Below, one piece after another: positions 34,806 through 47,075 of a stretch of DNA of 64,000 bases; positions within the stretch are counted from its first letter, which is position 1, and the number at the start of each line of letters is the position of its first letter. Source of the DNA: Scalesia atractyloides. Its lineage: Eukaryota > Streptophyta > Magnoliopsida > Asterales > Asteraceae. The stretch lies in the NCBI GenBank assembly GCA_947069175.1, contig CAMTDV010001633.1:59254102-59318101 (forward strand), in the 5' to 3' direction. The notes under the pieces were generated by a model. That model saw only the letters and a list, made by a program, of their open reading frames with translations, ran no database searches and was not told the DNA's origin. Made by a program: the position numbers and the translations under genes.

Positions 34806-35156
34806 ATAGTGTTAGGTTCATTTGTGAACAACCCCTTGATAGTGAACTGTGTGAACTAATCCTAGCACTTGATTATCAATACACAAGTGTATTTTATGAT
34901 TTGACGATGTAGACCAATGGCCAGGATTTGTTCATTTAGTTCACAAATGCACTAGTGTTCACTCTAGAACCCCACCCTATGTAGTGTTAGGTTCGTTTGT
35001 GACAAACCCTCTTGATAGTGAACTGTGTTGACTAATCCTAACCCTTGATTATCAATACACAAGTGTATTTTATGATTTGATGATGTAAACCAATTGCCAG
35101 GATTTGTTCACTCAGTTCACAAATACACTAGTGTTCACTCTAGAACCCCACCCTAT
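34806..35156. mobile_element. Two tandem 175-bp MITEs of family B
   Basis: 34806-34980 and 34981-35156 are two near-identical short elements abutting head to tail. Each begins TAGTGTTAGGTTC and ends CTCTAGAACCCCACCCTAT. Their ends match element B, so they are internally deleted derivatives. Confidence 0.85.
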
Positions 35157-35279
35157 ATATATATATGATGTTGACTTTTGTTTATATGTGTTTATGTGTT
35201 CAATGTTATTGTTAACACTTGTGATGCAATAAAATTATTTACTATACATACCAATCCATGTGCATTTTATGTTATTGAA

Positions 35280-36430
35280 ATGGCCCAAAAACAAGCAAAC
35301 AATATGACTGAGGCTGAAATTGCCAAGATGATAACACAAAAACTACAAGCGGTGATCCCGACTATTGACTATTGTAGCACAAGTCACCACTGGTGTTAAC
35401 GCAAACCTACCTAATCCCGCGCCTAACCCTAACGTTGTACCAATAGGCCCGGGCAATGTGAGGCATGGATGTTAGTATAAACAATTCATGGAGTGTAAGC
35501 CGGTAGAATTCAATGGTATCGAAGGACCCATTGGTATTATTAAGTGGATCGATAAAAAATGAATATGTTATCAATATCAGCATATGCCAGGCAGATTGCA
35601 TAGTGAAATATACCATGTGCTCATTTATATATCACACTTTAAAAAGGTGGAATACGATCGTTCAAACCTATGGGCAGGCTGCCATTAACATGATGACTTA
35701 GGAGGAACCAGAAGAACTTTTAATGGAATGTTTTTATCTGCTGAATTAAATATAGAAACTGGTGCACGAATTCTGGAATTTACAAATTCAAGGGGCAGAC
35801 CATGAGCGATACATTAATCGTTTCAATGAACTTGCTCGTTTGTTGCTAGACGTGGTTAAACCGGAGTCTAAACGTATTTTACGTTATATATGGGGGTTAG
35901 CTCCAGAGGTACGAAGTATTGAACTCGGTGCAGCATCTAACAATGCGTAGTGCCGTTACGAGAGACAATACTATCACATTCAAAATGGTTAGAAGAGGTA
36001 TTCTGAAGATGCCTGGAGAGTCGTCCAATACTAAGAGGATGGATTATGATTCTAGGTCACAAGGAGACCAACTAAATAAAGTTACCTGACCAACCGACCA
36101 AAGGTATGCCTTGACTACGTCTAACACAAGACAAGGGAATTACAAAGAAACATGGTCGAAAAGTGGAAAATGCGGCTATTATCATGTGGGAGAATGTCGA
36201 ATAGTAGTATGTAACAAATGTCAAAAGATGGGACACCTTGCTCGTAATTGCTGAACTTTTGCTAATAACTCAAACTGATCATCCCAACCCTATCGTTCTC
36301 AACCTCCACGACCCCAACCTACCCAAGAACAACCCTACCAACACAACCAACCACCAACGTCTCATCGTGCTTGCTTCAAATGTGGTAGTACGGAACACTT
36401 TAAAATAAATTGTCCCAAACTTAACCCGGG
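35280..36430 (+). pseudogene. gypsy gag, frameshifted
   Basis: Starts MAQKQANNMTEAEIAKMITQ, then degenerates; the capsid core reappears as FWNLQIQGADHERYINRF and SKRILRYIWGLAPEVRSI (about 35762-35940). Two CCHC zinc knuckles follow: CNKCQKMGHLARNC (about 36210-36253) and CFKCGSTEHFKINC (36371-36415). Stops and frameshifts are numerous. It is cut at 36432 by an LTR in the opposite orientation; no pol continuation is identified. Confidence 0.85.
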
Positions 36431-36432
36431 AC

Positions 36433-36672
36433 TGTCACACCCCGACGAGCAGTAGAAGTAAAAATTGGATGTAACAGACACCTCTGGTACAAGCACACTG
36501 TTTATAAAGATACTATATTGTTATTCAGATGTACTTTAGATTTCACTATTGATTACATACTACATGTATGCTACAACGACATGTTCCCGCAAACCACGTT
36601 AATCTTCTAAACATCATGCTTCTATACATGTATTCATCTGTAAAGCACATCTTGAATAGCAAACGCATGTAT
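36433..36672 (-). repeat. First part of an old LTR split by the outer chromovirus
   Basis: Begins TGTCACACCCCGACGAGC (complement of a chromovirus LTR 3' end). It stops at the CACAC target duplication (36673-36677), and the remainder resumes at 58299. The CAAC hairpin expected 250-370 bp into such LTRs appears at 58342-58357, which supports the join. Confidence 0.7.
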
Positions 36673-36861
36673 CACACTGTAACATCCATCGAAAAACGGG
36701 TTTCAAAATCCGCTTCGTTTATTAATCGAATAGTCAGTTATAAATTCCGTTGCGTAAATATTGTCCATTTTAATTTTAAACAATATATAATTAATAAATA
36801 TATTAGAATTTAAAAACTATAATTAATAAACAATAAAAACAAGTGAAGAAAAAAATAAAAG

Positions 36862-36930
36862 GAAGCTACCGAGTTTCGAACCCGGGTCAGCCGATTCAAC
36901 AAACAAACACTACACCACTCCGCCACTTGA
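36862..36930 (-). other. tRNA-like module T1 (Ser/Leu-like), antisense
   Basis: Minus strand: A-box-like TGGCGGAGTGG and B box GGTTCGAAAC. In the 3' LTR copy (55971-56040) the T-arm stem CCGGG/CCCGG is intact; here it is mutated. It lies about 185 bp into the LTR, upstream of the TATA box. The acceptor stem does not pair, so this is tRNA-derived, not a tRNA gene. Confidence 0.75.
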
Positions 36931-37192
36931 CCGTTTGTGTAAACAATGAAACAAATAATACTTAAGTTAAAACTCGAATTCAAAAACCGGACTTCAGCGC
37001 GGCAGAACTCGCAATCACCGGAAAATCCGGCAATCCGCGAGTTTAGCCATTTTGCTGTTGACTATAACGTTATAACCGACGTCGACATCGGTTATAACCG
37101 ACATCTAACAGTAAATTGCGGTCGTAACCGCTGGAGAAACCTTGACCACGAATCAAGACCAGATTCGGACTCAATTCATCCTGATTCTTCCT

Positions 37193-37200
37193 TATAAATA
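37193..37200 (+). promoter_or_regulatory. LTR TATA box
   Basis: TATAAATA, about 515 bp into the LTR, repeated at 56300-56307 in the 3' LTR. It is the best candidate for the pol II promoter of the element's RNA. Confidence 0.6.
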
Positions 37201-37747
37201 CCCACCCAAACCTCTGGTAATCTTTTCGCTCAAAATCGCACAAACTCTCGAAGCTTTAGCACTCGCCGGAGATATTTTACAGTCGCCGGACTTTCACCGG
37301 AAAACCGAGACTTACTTCAAACCGAAACAATAACATAAATCGTTCAACCAGAATCCGACTCAGACAACGTTGCCGGGAATTTCTGCACTCGCCGGAAAAT
37401 CGCTGGAAATTCTGAAGTCTCGCTGTAAATCGGTACAATCATCTAAACCCCCTGATATCCCTTGTTTAGTAACCTAATTTCATAACTCGTTGATCAAATC
37501 TGTTAATTGATTCACTCAGACGGAAGTCACAAATCAGAGCCGACGACTCTTGCCGGAATTCTGAAGAAACCATTCTGATCGGTACATTCGATTCCGTAAC
37601 CCTCTCTATCCATTTTAATTCAATCAATTATATGATAGATGACCAATTTAAACAAGAACAGTCGGTCACCTTCGTTCTGTGTCTTTATAAATGAAGAAGA
37701 CGAAGTCGAAATGTGTATTAAGTATAATTAAAACTGAATGATTAACC

Positions 37748-37815
37748 GGGTTAGACACACAGTCCAGCGGTGGACTGTGTGCAAACATAAACGCACGTCA
37801 CGAGTTCGAATCATA
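37748..37815 (+). other. tRNA-like module T2, enlarged D arm
   Basis: GGGTTAGACACACAGTCC opens the module. The D-arm position is a long hairpin, ACACAGTCCA pairing with TGGACTGTGT. A B-box-like GAGTTCGAATC follows after about 30 bases. It lies downstream of the TATA box, so it should be in the element's RNA. Confidence 0.65.
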
Positions 37816-37915
37816 CAACGTACCGACTTTCAGAAATAAAATCAATATTTTTAGAACTGAATCAGAACAAGTCATAGTATGTTTATAAGAGGAATATAAT
37901 CCATAAGATAAACAG

Positions 37916-37990
37916 ATTAGACACACAGCCCAACTGGTTGGGCTGTGCGCATACGAACCGAAGGACCCGAGTTCGACTCTGGGTCCCTGC
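37916..37990 (+). other. tRNA-like module T3, enlarged D arm
   Basis: TTAGACACACAGCCC opens it. Hairpin ACAGCCCAA/TTGGGCTGT replaces the D arm. The B-box-like GAGTTCGACTC sits in a nearly paired T arm (CCGAG/CTGGG). Confidence 0.65.
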
Positions 37991-38083
37991 AAGCAGTTCG
38001 GCCATTTTAAATCATTTTAATATTAACCCAATAAAAATAACAATTAATTAGTATATATATAGAATTAAAACAGAGAATATTTC

Positions 38084-38160
38084 GGGTTAGACACGTAACT
38101 CAGTTGGTAGAGCTGCGTGCACGCGTACGAGAGGTCTCGGGTTCGAACCTCACTCAGCGC
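38084..38160 (+). other. tRNA-like module T4
   Basis: GGGTTAGACACGTAACTCAG then TTGGTAGAGC (the 3' LTR copy has the canonical GTAGCTCAGTTGGTAGAGC). B box GGTTCGAACC at 38140-38149. D arm intact in the 3' copy; T-arm pairing is poor. Confidence 0.75.
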
Positions 38161-38924
38161 ACACTTAACCACAGTCCGACCGGTCAACGGTCCGGTCAAC
38201 GGTCAAAAAAGTCAAAATTTTTATTTCTTTTTATTATTTATTTAATTTAAAAATCAATTAAAAATACTTAAAAATAATATTTTTAAAGTTAGAAAACGTC
38301 CTTAAACTCACAAAAATGAATCTAACAACCCTATTAAGATTATGAATTAAAATCTATTTATTTACCGAACCACTTCGTTATTATTTAGGTTAGCTTTCCT
38401 CGTCGATCAAATCCCAAAACTCGTGCGCATCCAACGTCATCAAAAGAACGCAGCCAATGTGAGTGAATCTCTACAAATTCCCCGTTTTAATCACGTTTTG
38501 GGGTGTATCATGTGTCGTACAATTCTGTTATTATATAAATATAAACACCTGTGCATTCATCATATCTGTGATCTAATGTGTATCAATTGTGTACAAATTG
38601 TTGTGTGAATTATGTTTAGTTTGGATTTATCATTTTCAGTGCAAGCATTTCATTAGGCCCATCAGCTCCCCGTGGGATACGGGTTGAGTACAGGTGCCTC
38701 ATCCGATCGGCTCCGTTTGATTGAGCCTTGATCTCACATACATTCATGTCATACGATCGGCTCCGTTTGATTGAGCCTTGATCTCACAGTCATCATCATT
38801 CATATCATATACTCATCCAATGTGGTTTGTTTTTTGTTATATACATACGTTTGCTCACATGTGATTATTGCACAATTTTTCAAAACTAAATACAACAAGG
38901 AATCAATAATAATGTTTTAACAAG

Positions 38925-38950
38925 GTTCACTCGCCAACTTTTGTTGACCC
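38925..38950 (+). other. Conserved LTR hairpin (CAAC...GTTG)
   Basis: GTTCACTCGCCAACTTTTGTTGACCC region; the core CAAC-TTTT-GTTG can pair. Equivalents at the same distance from the LTR 3' end lie at 58012-58037, 44497-44520, 52823-52846, 23501-23520 and 58341-58360. Confidence 0.6.
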
Positions 38951-39215
38951 AAAATATTCCCCGTTTTACACATGATACAGGTGATCCCGTTGAGGCAAGA
39001 AACACATAGGAAGGCTCAGAAGAATAATTCAGATTAAGCTTTGGATTGTATTACTTAGTTTCATTTTCCTTGTAATTGTATGGATTTGATTTGACTATTT
39101 AAGTTGTAAATTTGAATTTAATAAATATGAAACATTTTAGTAAACATCATGAGCTTTGGTGATAACCCAATTATGCCCTGACTCTTATTCCGCTGCCGGT
39201 TGGGGTGTGACAAAT

Positions 39216-39228
39216 TGGTATCAGAGCC
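39216..39228 (+). other. Primer binding site, outer chromovirus
   Basis: TGGTATCAGAGCC four bases after the 5' LTR; complementary to initiator Met-tRNA. Confidence 0.95.
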
Positions 39229-40023
39229 ATGACTATAGGGATATAGGATAGGTTATTAGACCCTTAGAGCCTATACTATAGTTGATTAAAATTTTAAATT
39301 GTTTATGCGTTACATACAAAATTCATGATGTTTATATGCTTTATGTTTATTGTTACATTCAATGTTATGCAAGCATGTTCATAAGTACATATTATTATAC
39401 AATGCTCATCATGAATCATATCCTCATAACATATCATATCCATGAGAGCACACACCTCACAATTCCCATGATTTTTGCAACGATTTTTGTATTTTTCAAA
39501 TCACATCAAAGTGAGTTCTCATGACGGGCATGTAGTAACTGGAAGGGTACGAGTACCGGTAGTCGGAACGTCCTGTCTAGGCTTGGCATTCGTATAAATC
39601 CGAAATAAAGGACCAGTTTGCCGACCTGGGGACTAACGATGAGAGTACGAAGGACCTATTAGGCCAAAGCATGCTATACCAAACGTCGTGTGAGCTAACC
39701 CCACTTTGAGTTGTCATTGTGTCTACACCTGGACACCCTCCTACCATACATCTCGCAATCATATTTCATGGTTTTCATTCGGGTGATGCGAGTGTTAAAC
39801 CGCCAACACCAATGTGAATCCTACTAAGCCAATAGTCATGGGGGCCCACATGACTATACAGGCGATGGTATGGGGGACATTGGAGGCCCAAACATGAGCA
39901 AACCCAAGACATCCTATGGATGTAGTTGCATTATTGATAATTATGTTATTTTTATTCTTTTAACGACACATGACACCTAAAAAACTTCTTAAACTCACAA
40001 TCTTCCTATGTATGTTCCTGTAG

Positions 40024-43000
40024 ATGTCGGCTAGGCAACTACGTGGAGGTAGAAAGTCAGGAAGATCCAATGAACGCTTGGCCACCCAAATTTCAAAACA
40101 AATGGCTGCAGTGCTTCCTGACATCGTAATTCAAGTCCAACAAGCTCTCACCGCAAATCCCATCAACCCTCCCAATCAAGAAGACCAGAACATCGACAAC
40201 CCTCCCTCCAAAAAGTGCTCCTACAAACACTTTAAGTCTTGCGATCCCCCAAAATATGAAGGGACCGAAGGTGTCACTGCTCTCCTCCACTGGTTTGAAG
40301 AAATGGAGAACACCTTCCTCAATTGCGATTGTCCCGAGGATCGCAAGGTATGTTACGCAACTGGGAGACTGTTTGGGGTAGCCCTTACCTGGTGGAACAC
40401 AGAAAAGGGTAAGAGAGGAGTCGAAGATGCCATGGCCTTAACATGGGAAGAGTTAAGGGAAATCATGACGAGACGCTTCTGTCCAAGAAGCGAAATCAAA
40501 AAGTTGGAAGATGAATTCCACTCGTTGAAACAAAAGGAAGGAGATCACACTTCCTACAACAAAAGATTTCTAGAACTGAACCAAATGATCCCTAATCTGT
40601 TCACCCCGTGTACCGCTTGGTTGAACACTACATTCGAGGCCTTCCCTCGAAAATTCAAGACTCGGTTCTAAGCACTTCGCTTGCAACACTTGAAGCCGCT
40701 ATGGAACTAGCTACCGAGCTTACCGAGAATCGCATCCGAAATGGCAAATTCAAGGATGAGAAAAAGAAAGCCCCCATTGAGGCCCAAACCCCAAACCATT
40801 CCGTTTCCTCTTCGAAATTTGCTGGTAAGAGGAAACGAAACAACAGAAATTTTGCTGTCACACAAACAAACCCTCCAATCACTGCCGCACCAATTACCCA
40901 AATTGCTCCCACAGCGGCACCATATAAAAAGCCATACTCCGGCCCATACCCAAAATGTAACCGTTGTCAATACCATCACCTTCCTGAACATCCCTGCCAA
41001 CATTGCACCAGCTGTGGCCGTGCGGGTCACACCATCCAAACCTGTCGCACACTCCAGCGAATGAACTGCAATCAACCCTCAACCCAAACCCACCATCAGA
41101 TAGTGGGTCAAGCCGTCAAGCCCAATAACCTTTACTCCTGCCACCTGCCCAATATATAGCCCAATCCTACTACCAACCCAACTACCCCATGATGCAACCT
41201 ATGCGAGCTTGTTACAACTGTGGAGACCCAAACCACTTCAGGAACACATGTCCCCGTTTGGTAAACATCATCCATGCCCAAGCTCAAGCGAATCCGGTAA
41301 ACCAGGCTAACCAAGCTCCTCCACCTGCTAGAGGAAGAGCTTTCAACATCAACGCCAACCAAGCTAGGGCTGACAACAACGTGGTTAACGGTACGTTTCT
41401 CATCAATGGTAGTTATGCATCCATGTTATTCGATACTGGCGCGGATAAGAGTTTTGTGTCCTTAGAATTTGAACCTATCCTCAACCAAACGCGTGATAAT
41501 CTCATGGAATCTCTAACGGTGGAAGTTGCTGACGGAAAACCAGTCTCATTAAACTCTATTATACGAAATTGTACCCTCACTCTAAATGATCACGATTTTC
41601 CAGTTGACCTCATTCCTATGAAGTTGGGAAGTTTCGACATTATAATCGGTATGGACTGGCTCAGCCAACATCATGCCGAAGTAGTATGCCGCGAAAAGTT
41701 CATTCGCATTCCTCTTGCAGACGGTCAGACCCTACGAATCTTTGGAGAAACCCCTTCGAAAGGACTCAAATTGATGTCCTGCCTTCAAGCCCGAAAATAT
41801 CTCCGCAAGAACTATGTCGCATTCCTAACTCACGTTGTCAAGAAGGGAAACAAGGAGAAGAAACTCGAAGATATACCTGTAGTGAAAGAATTCCCACAAG
41901 TTTTTCCCGACCACATCTCAGGACTTCCTCCCGTGAGAGAAGTCGAATTCCGCATTGATCTTATACCTAGCGCTACACCAGTCGCAAAATCTCCTTATAG
42001 GTTAGCCCCATCCGAAATGCAAGAGCTGGCCAGTCAACTGCAAGAGCTGACTGACAAAGGATTCATACGTCCTAGCTCATCGCCTTGGGGTGCACCTGTT
42101 CTATTTGTGAAGAAGAAAGATGGAACGTTTCGCATGTGTATCGACTACAGAGAACTCAACAAGTTAACGGTTAAGAATCGCTACCCACTACCTCGCATTG
42201 ATGACCTCCTAGACCAACTTCAAGGCGCCACCTGTTTTTTAAAAATCGACCTTCGTTCTGGTTATCATCAACTCAGAGTACATGAAGAAGACGTCCCAAA
42301 GACCGCCTTCCGAACTCGTTATGGTCATTACGAATTCATGGTCATGCCTTTTGGTTTAACCAACGCCCCAGCTGTCTTCATAGATCTAATGAATAGGGTA
42401 TGCAAACCCTACCTCGACCGCTTTGTTATAGTCTTCATCGACGATATTCTTATCTACTCAACGTCTAAATCCGATCATGAACGACACCTTCGACTTATCC
42501 TTACACTCTTAAGGACCGAAAAGCTGTACGCTAAGTTCTCGAAATGTGAATTCTGGTTAAGGGAAGTACAATTCCTTGGACACGTCGTCAATGACAAGGG
42601 AATTCATGTTGATCCTTCAAAAATCAAGGCAGTACAGGAATGGCAAGCGCCACGTACCCCTACCGAAGTAAGGTCATTTCTTGGTTTGGCTGGTTACTAT
42701 CGACGCTTCATCGCAAATTTCTCCCGTATTGCTGTACCACTCACGGCTTTGACTCATAAAGGAAAACCCTTCATATGGGGACCTAAACAAGAAGAAGCTT
42801 TCCAATCTCTAAAGCAAAAACTCTGTGACGCACCTATCCTCACACTCCCTGAGGGTTGTGATGACTTCGTGGTTTATTGCGACGCGTCAGGGCAAGGATT
42901 AGGCTGTGTACTGATGCAAAGAGGAAAAGTGATAGCCTATGCTTCTAGGCAACTCAAAGTTCATGAAAAGAACTACACCACTCACGACCTAGAACTTGGA

Positions 43001-44229
43001 GCCGTTGTGTTCGCTCTCAAGATATGGAGACATTACCTCTACGGTACCAAGTGTGAAATATACACTGACCACAAAGTCTCCAACATATCTTCAACCAAAA
43101 GGAGTTGAATATGAGGCAACGAAGATGGGTCAAACTTCTTAACGACTACGACTGTGAAATTCGATATCATCCTGGAAAGGCAAATGTGGTGGCTGATGCA
43201 CTCAGTCGAAAGGGTTATGCGAACTCCATTCATCTTCTATGTTCGCAAATCATAACCGACATCAAAGATCGAATCCGAGAAGCTCAACATGTTTCTGTAA
43301 CAGAAAACGACGTACGCGATGAGCTGTCTTGTGGAGCGGAACTTAAAATCGAAACCAAATCCGACAGTATTCTATACTATCTAAATCGCATATGGATTCC
43401 CGATCACGATAACCTTCGTGATTTCCTTATGAATGAGGCGCACAAAACATGGTACTCTGTACACCCAGGAGCCGACAAGATGTATCAAGACCTTCGATAC
43501 ACCTACTGGTGGCCTGGCATGAAAAAGGATATCGCTGTTTTTGTTTCCAAGTGCCTTACATGTTCCAAAGTAAAAGCTGAACATCAAAGACCCTTAGGAC
43601 TTCTAGTCCTACCCGAAATACCTGTATGGAAGTGGGAAAACATAGCTATGGATTTCATTACCGGGTTACCTCGCACCTCCAGTGGGTATGACACTATATG
43701 GGTAATCATTGATCGTCTTACAAAATCAGCTCACTTCATTCCGATTCGTGAGGACTTCAAGAACGAGAAGTTAGCTCGTATCTATATTAGTGAGATCGTA
43801 AGCCGTCATGGTGTACCTTTAAGCATCATTTCAGACCGTGATGGTCGTTTCACTTCACGAACATGGCGAGCCGTACAAACCGCCTTGGGTACACGATTAG
43901 ACCTCAGTACCGCTTTTCATCCTCAAACTGATGGACAATCTGAACGCACCATCCAAACTTTTGAAGACATGCTTCGAGCATGTGCCATAGACTTCAAGGG
44001 AAATTGGGACTCTCATCTACCATTAGTTGAATTTTCGTACAACAATAGTTATCACTCAAGTATCGGCATGGCTCCTTTCGAAGCTTTATATGGTCGTAAG
44101 TGCCGATCTCCAGTATGTTGGCACGAAATTGGGGAAGCACAAACCACCGGTCCAGAATTAATTCAAGAAACAACAGACAAGATCCATCAAATTCGAAACA
44201 ATCTTCTAGCGGCACAAATTCGTCAAAAG
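40024..44229 (+). pseudogene. Outer chromovirus gag-pol, main part
   Basis: Gag begins MSARQLRGGRKSGRS at 40024, with capsid core ALTWWN and MTRRFCPRSE. A frameshift near 40605 and another near 41110-41150 split gag. From 41189: zinc knuckle CYNCGDPNHFRNTC, protease LFDTGADKS, RT MCIDYRELNKL and FIDDILIYS, RNase H VVYCDASGQG and TDHK. A one-base loss near 43075 shifts the frame. Integrase follows from 43105: HPGADKM, CLTCSK zinc region, MDFITGLP, SDRDGRF and DGQSERTIQT with the DDE acids. The sequence stops at 44229 at the inner insertion. Not functional as it stands. Confidence 0.95.
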
Positions 44230-44234
44230 AGTTA

Positions 44235-47040
44235 TGTCACACCCCGACCTGCAGCGGAAATAAGAGTCGGGGCATAATTAGGTTATCACCAAAGCACATG
44301 ACATTTACTATTATGTTTCATAATTAATAAAGTCAAAGTTACATTTTCAAACATCCAAACATGTTCATTCAATACAAAGGAAATAACCAAACATAACAAT
44401 CCCGATACTAAATCGTTTTATTCTTCTAATCCAGGTCCTATGTGTTCCTAGCTGCTGCTGGTTCACCTGTATCATGTGTAAAATGGGAGTTTTTGGGTCA
44501 ACATATGTTGGCGAGTGAACCTTATTAGATAAACATTTGATAAAGATTTTATGGTTAGTTTATCAATGAAATATTGTACATAATCATACATGAACAAATG
44601 TAAGTAATCAAGCATTGGCAAATAGCAGTTACAATTATAACATACAATAACACTTGATAGCATACATGAACATACCAATATCATACGATAACTAACATAA
44701 ATGAACTGTGCGATCAAGGCTCAATCAAACGGAGCCGATCGTATTGCATGTACTGAAAATGTAAAATGAATTGTGCGATCAAGGCTCAATCAAACGGAGC
44801 CGATCGTATGTGGGCACGCCAGGTTCAACCGCATAATAAAATGGGGAACAGGCTCAACACTCATAATGGGGAGCGGCGGCCTCGGTAATTGCATGTACTG
44901 AAATAATAAATTGCATCCAATAATAACTACTTAACAGCTACAAAATGAAACGGAGCCGATCGTATGTGGGCACGCCAGGTTCAACCGCATAATAAAATGG
45001 GGAACAGGCTCAACACTCATAATGGGGAGCGGCGGCCTCGGTAATTGCATGTACTGAAATAATAAATTGCATCCAATAATAACTACTTAACAGCTACAAA
45101 ATGAATACACATGTTCATGATATGATGTATGCACAATGGTTTAGTTATAATATGTAAATAAACAAAGACACATGATTCACCCCAAAAATGTGATTAAAAC
45201 GGGGAATTTGTAAGATTCACTCACATTGGGTGCGTTGAATTGGAGATGGTGAGATGCGCACGATTTAGATGAGCGAGTCGACGAGGAAAACTAACCTAAA
45301 TAATAATGGAAAAATATAATGGATGGATGTTATTAAGGATTTTAATGAAATTTTTAGATATATTTTTGTGAGTTTATGGCTATTTTCTATCTTTAAAAAT
45401 GTTATTTTAAGTATTTTTAATTGATTTTTAAATTAAATTAAATAAATAAAAATATATAAAAAAAATATTATTTTTTTAGCGTTGACCGTTGACCGTTGAC
45501 CGGTTCGGTCAGTGAATATACATGCGCCGGGTGGGATTCGAACCGGCGACCTCCCGTTCACGTGCACGCAGCTCTACCAACTGAGCTACGTGTCTAACCC
45601 GAAATAAACTCGTTTTTAATTATATTTATACACTTATTTGAATTAATCGAAAATTCCTTTATTTGCAAAAACGTTTTAAATCAATTGGACCGGTGCTCGT
45701 GACGAGTTTCGAACGCGCGACGTGTAGTTCATATTGCACACAGTCCACCGCTGGACTGTGTGTCTAACCCGGTTATTATCCCAGTTTATATTATACTTAA
45801 CAACTATCTGATTTAACCCGGTTTAGTTCTGGATCAAAAAGGCATGTTATTACATAAGGCGTGCGTGTAGTGGGGATCGAACTCGGGACGTGTATAATTT
45901 TTGTTTGCACACAGTCCACCGCTGGACTGTGTGTCTAACCCGTTTATAATCCTGATTTTAATTACTCTTATATCATTACTGAACTCATCTTCTTCATTAC
46001 GAACACAGACCTCAATCAAACAACCGATTCGTGATTAATCTAGTTAATAAACATGACGTCTAGCTTGAATGCATTAAACCGAACAGTTTGGGGAAAGAAG
46101 ATACCGAATAGGTTGTCTTCTTCAGAAAGTCCGGCGACACTTGTCGGCTCTGTTTTTGAACCTTCGGCTGAGAGAATCTATTAATAGGTTTAAGGGTTTA
46201 GATATGAAATTGAACTAGTGAATATTGATTATCAGTACGTTGGAATGTGCATACCGGTGATTAACGAGTTTCCGGCAATTCCAGAAATTTTCCGGCGAGC
46301 TCAGATAGTCCAGCAATGACGTCTGTGGTTGATTTTGAGCGATGGGTTAATGTTAGTAAGGTTCTAACAATAGATTGAAACCGTAAAGTAGAAGTATTTT
46401 ACCGGCTTGTGTTGAATACGGTTTTCCGGCGACTTTTGCAGAGAATTCCGGCGAACTGTTTTAGGCGTCAGATGGTCTGAAAATGCGACGAAAAGGAATT
46501 GGAGTATTGGTCTGAATCGCGAGAGTGTCTGGTGTTTGAGTTATTCAGAACTTGATGTTCTTTTTCGGTTTTAAAAATAAAAAATGATGAGTCTTTAATT
46601 TTAATCAATTTCCGATTGATTAGAAACCGTCGAGCATCGGTTATAACTGAATGTGTGAGGTAAACAATCGATTTGACGATTGGTTTGCCGATTACCGTTT
46701 TTCAGGTGACACCATCGGTTAAACTGAGTTTGTGTATAAGTTCCATTTGTTTTCCTAGAGTTAACAGAAAGCACATTGTGGCGGAGTGGTTTAGGGAATG
46801 AATGTTAAGTTGTTTAAAGAGCCTTGGCTGACCCGGGTTCGAGTCCCGGCAGCTTCAAATATTTTTTATTTGTTTTATTTTAACTTTTTATCAAATATAA
46901 TTTTTATAGTTTAGTTTATTTATTAATTATGTATCGTTTTAACTCAAAATAATCATAAATAATTAACGCAACTTTTATAACTTGGTACAAGATTACAAAA
47001 CAGAGCGGGTTTTGGAGACCCGATTTTTACAAATGTTACA
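44235..47040 (-). repeat. 3' LTR of the inner chromovirus, with tRNA-like modules
   Basis: 2,806 bp. tRNA-like modules: T4 45523-45600 (minus; GTAGCTCAGTTGGTAGAGC and perfect B box GGTTCGAATCC), T2 45695-45771 (minus), T3 45867-45942 (minus; GAGTTCGATCC), T1 46778-46855 (plus, antisense to the element; GGTTCGAGTCC with a perfect CCGGG/CCCGG T stem). T2 and T3 carry the CACACAGTCCA/TGGACTGTGTG hairpin. It is longer than its partner because of a 156-bp tandem duplication at 44793-45104. Confidence 0.95.
44793..45104. repeat. 156-bp tandem duplication inside one LTR
   Basis: 44793-44948 and 44949-45104 are near-identical; the partner LTR (53190-53336) has one copy. It must have arisen after, or during, insertion of this copy. 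Confidence 0.9.
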
Positions 47041-47058
47041 GTATCCCCTACTTTTAGG
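47041..47058 (-). other. Polypurine tract, inner chromovirus
   Basis: Minus-strand CCTAAAAGTAGGGGATAC next to the 3' LTR, the same motif as at 55772-55783 in the outer element. It primes plus-strand DNA. Confidence 0.8.
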
Positions 47059-47075
47059 AAATTTCGTCCCGAAAT

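Larger units (their letters stand above)
36678..39212 (+). repeat. 5' LTR of the outer chromovirus
   Basis: 2,535 bp, unusually long. It holds four tRNA-like modules, a TATA box at 37193 and a hairpin near 38935. Against the 3' LTR it lacks a block of about 40 bases near 37325 and has two rather than one copy of a 29-bp motif (38705 and 38755), plus scattered substitutions. Confidence 0.95.

Noticed and set aside
37798..37992. Short ORFs repeated in LTRs (also 56945-57139, 45834-46019, 54072-54257)
   Set aside because: They are antisense or shadow frames across tRNA-like modules, conserved only because the LTRs are copies.
38084..38160. True tRNA gene in the LTR
   Set aside because: D arm and B box are good, but the acceptor and T stems do not pair properly and no sensible anticodon arm forms. 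Called tRNA-like instead.
41189..44229. Endogenous pararetrovirus as source of the RT sequences
   Set aside because: Flanking LTRs, primer sites, integrase and 5-bp target duplications show ordinary Ty3/gypsy chromoviruses.
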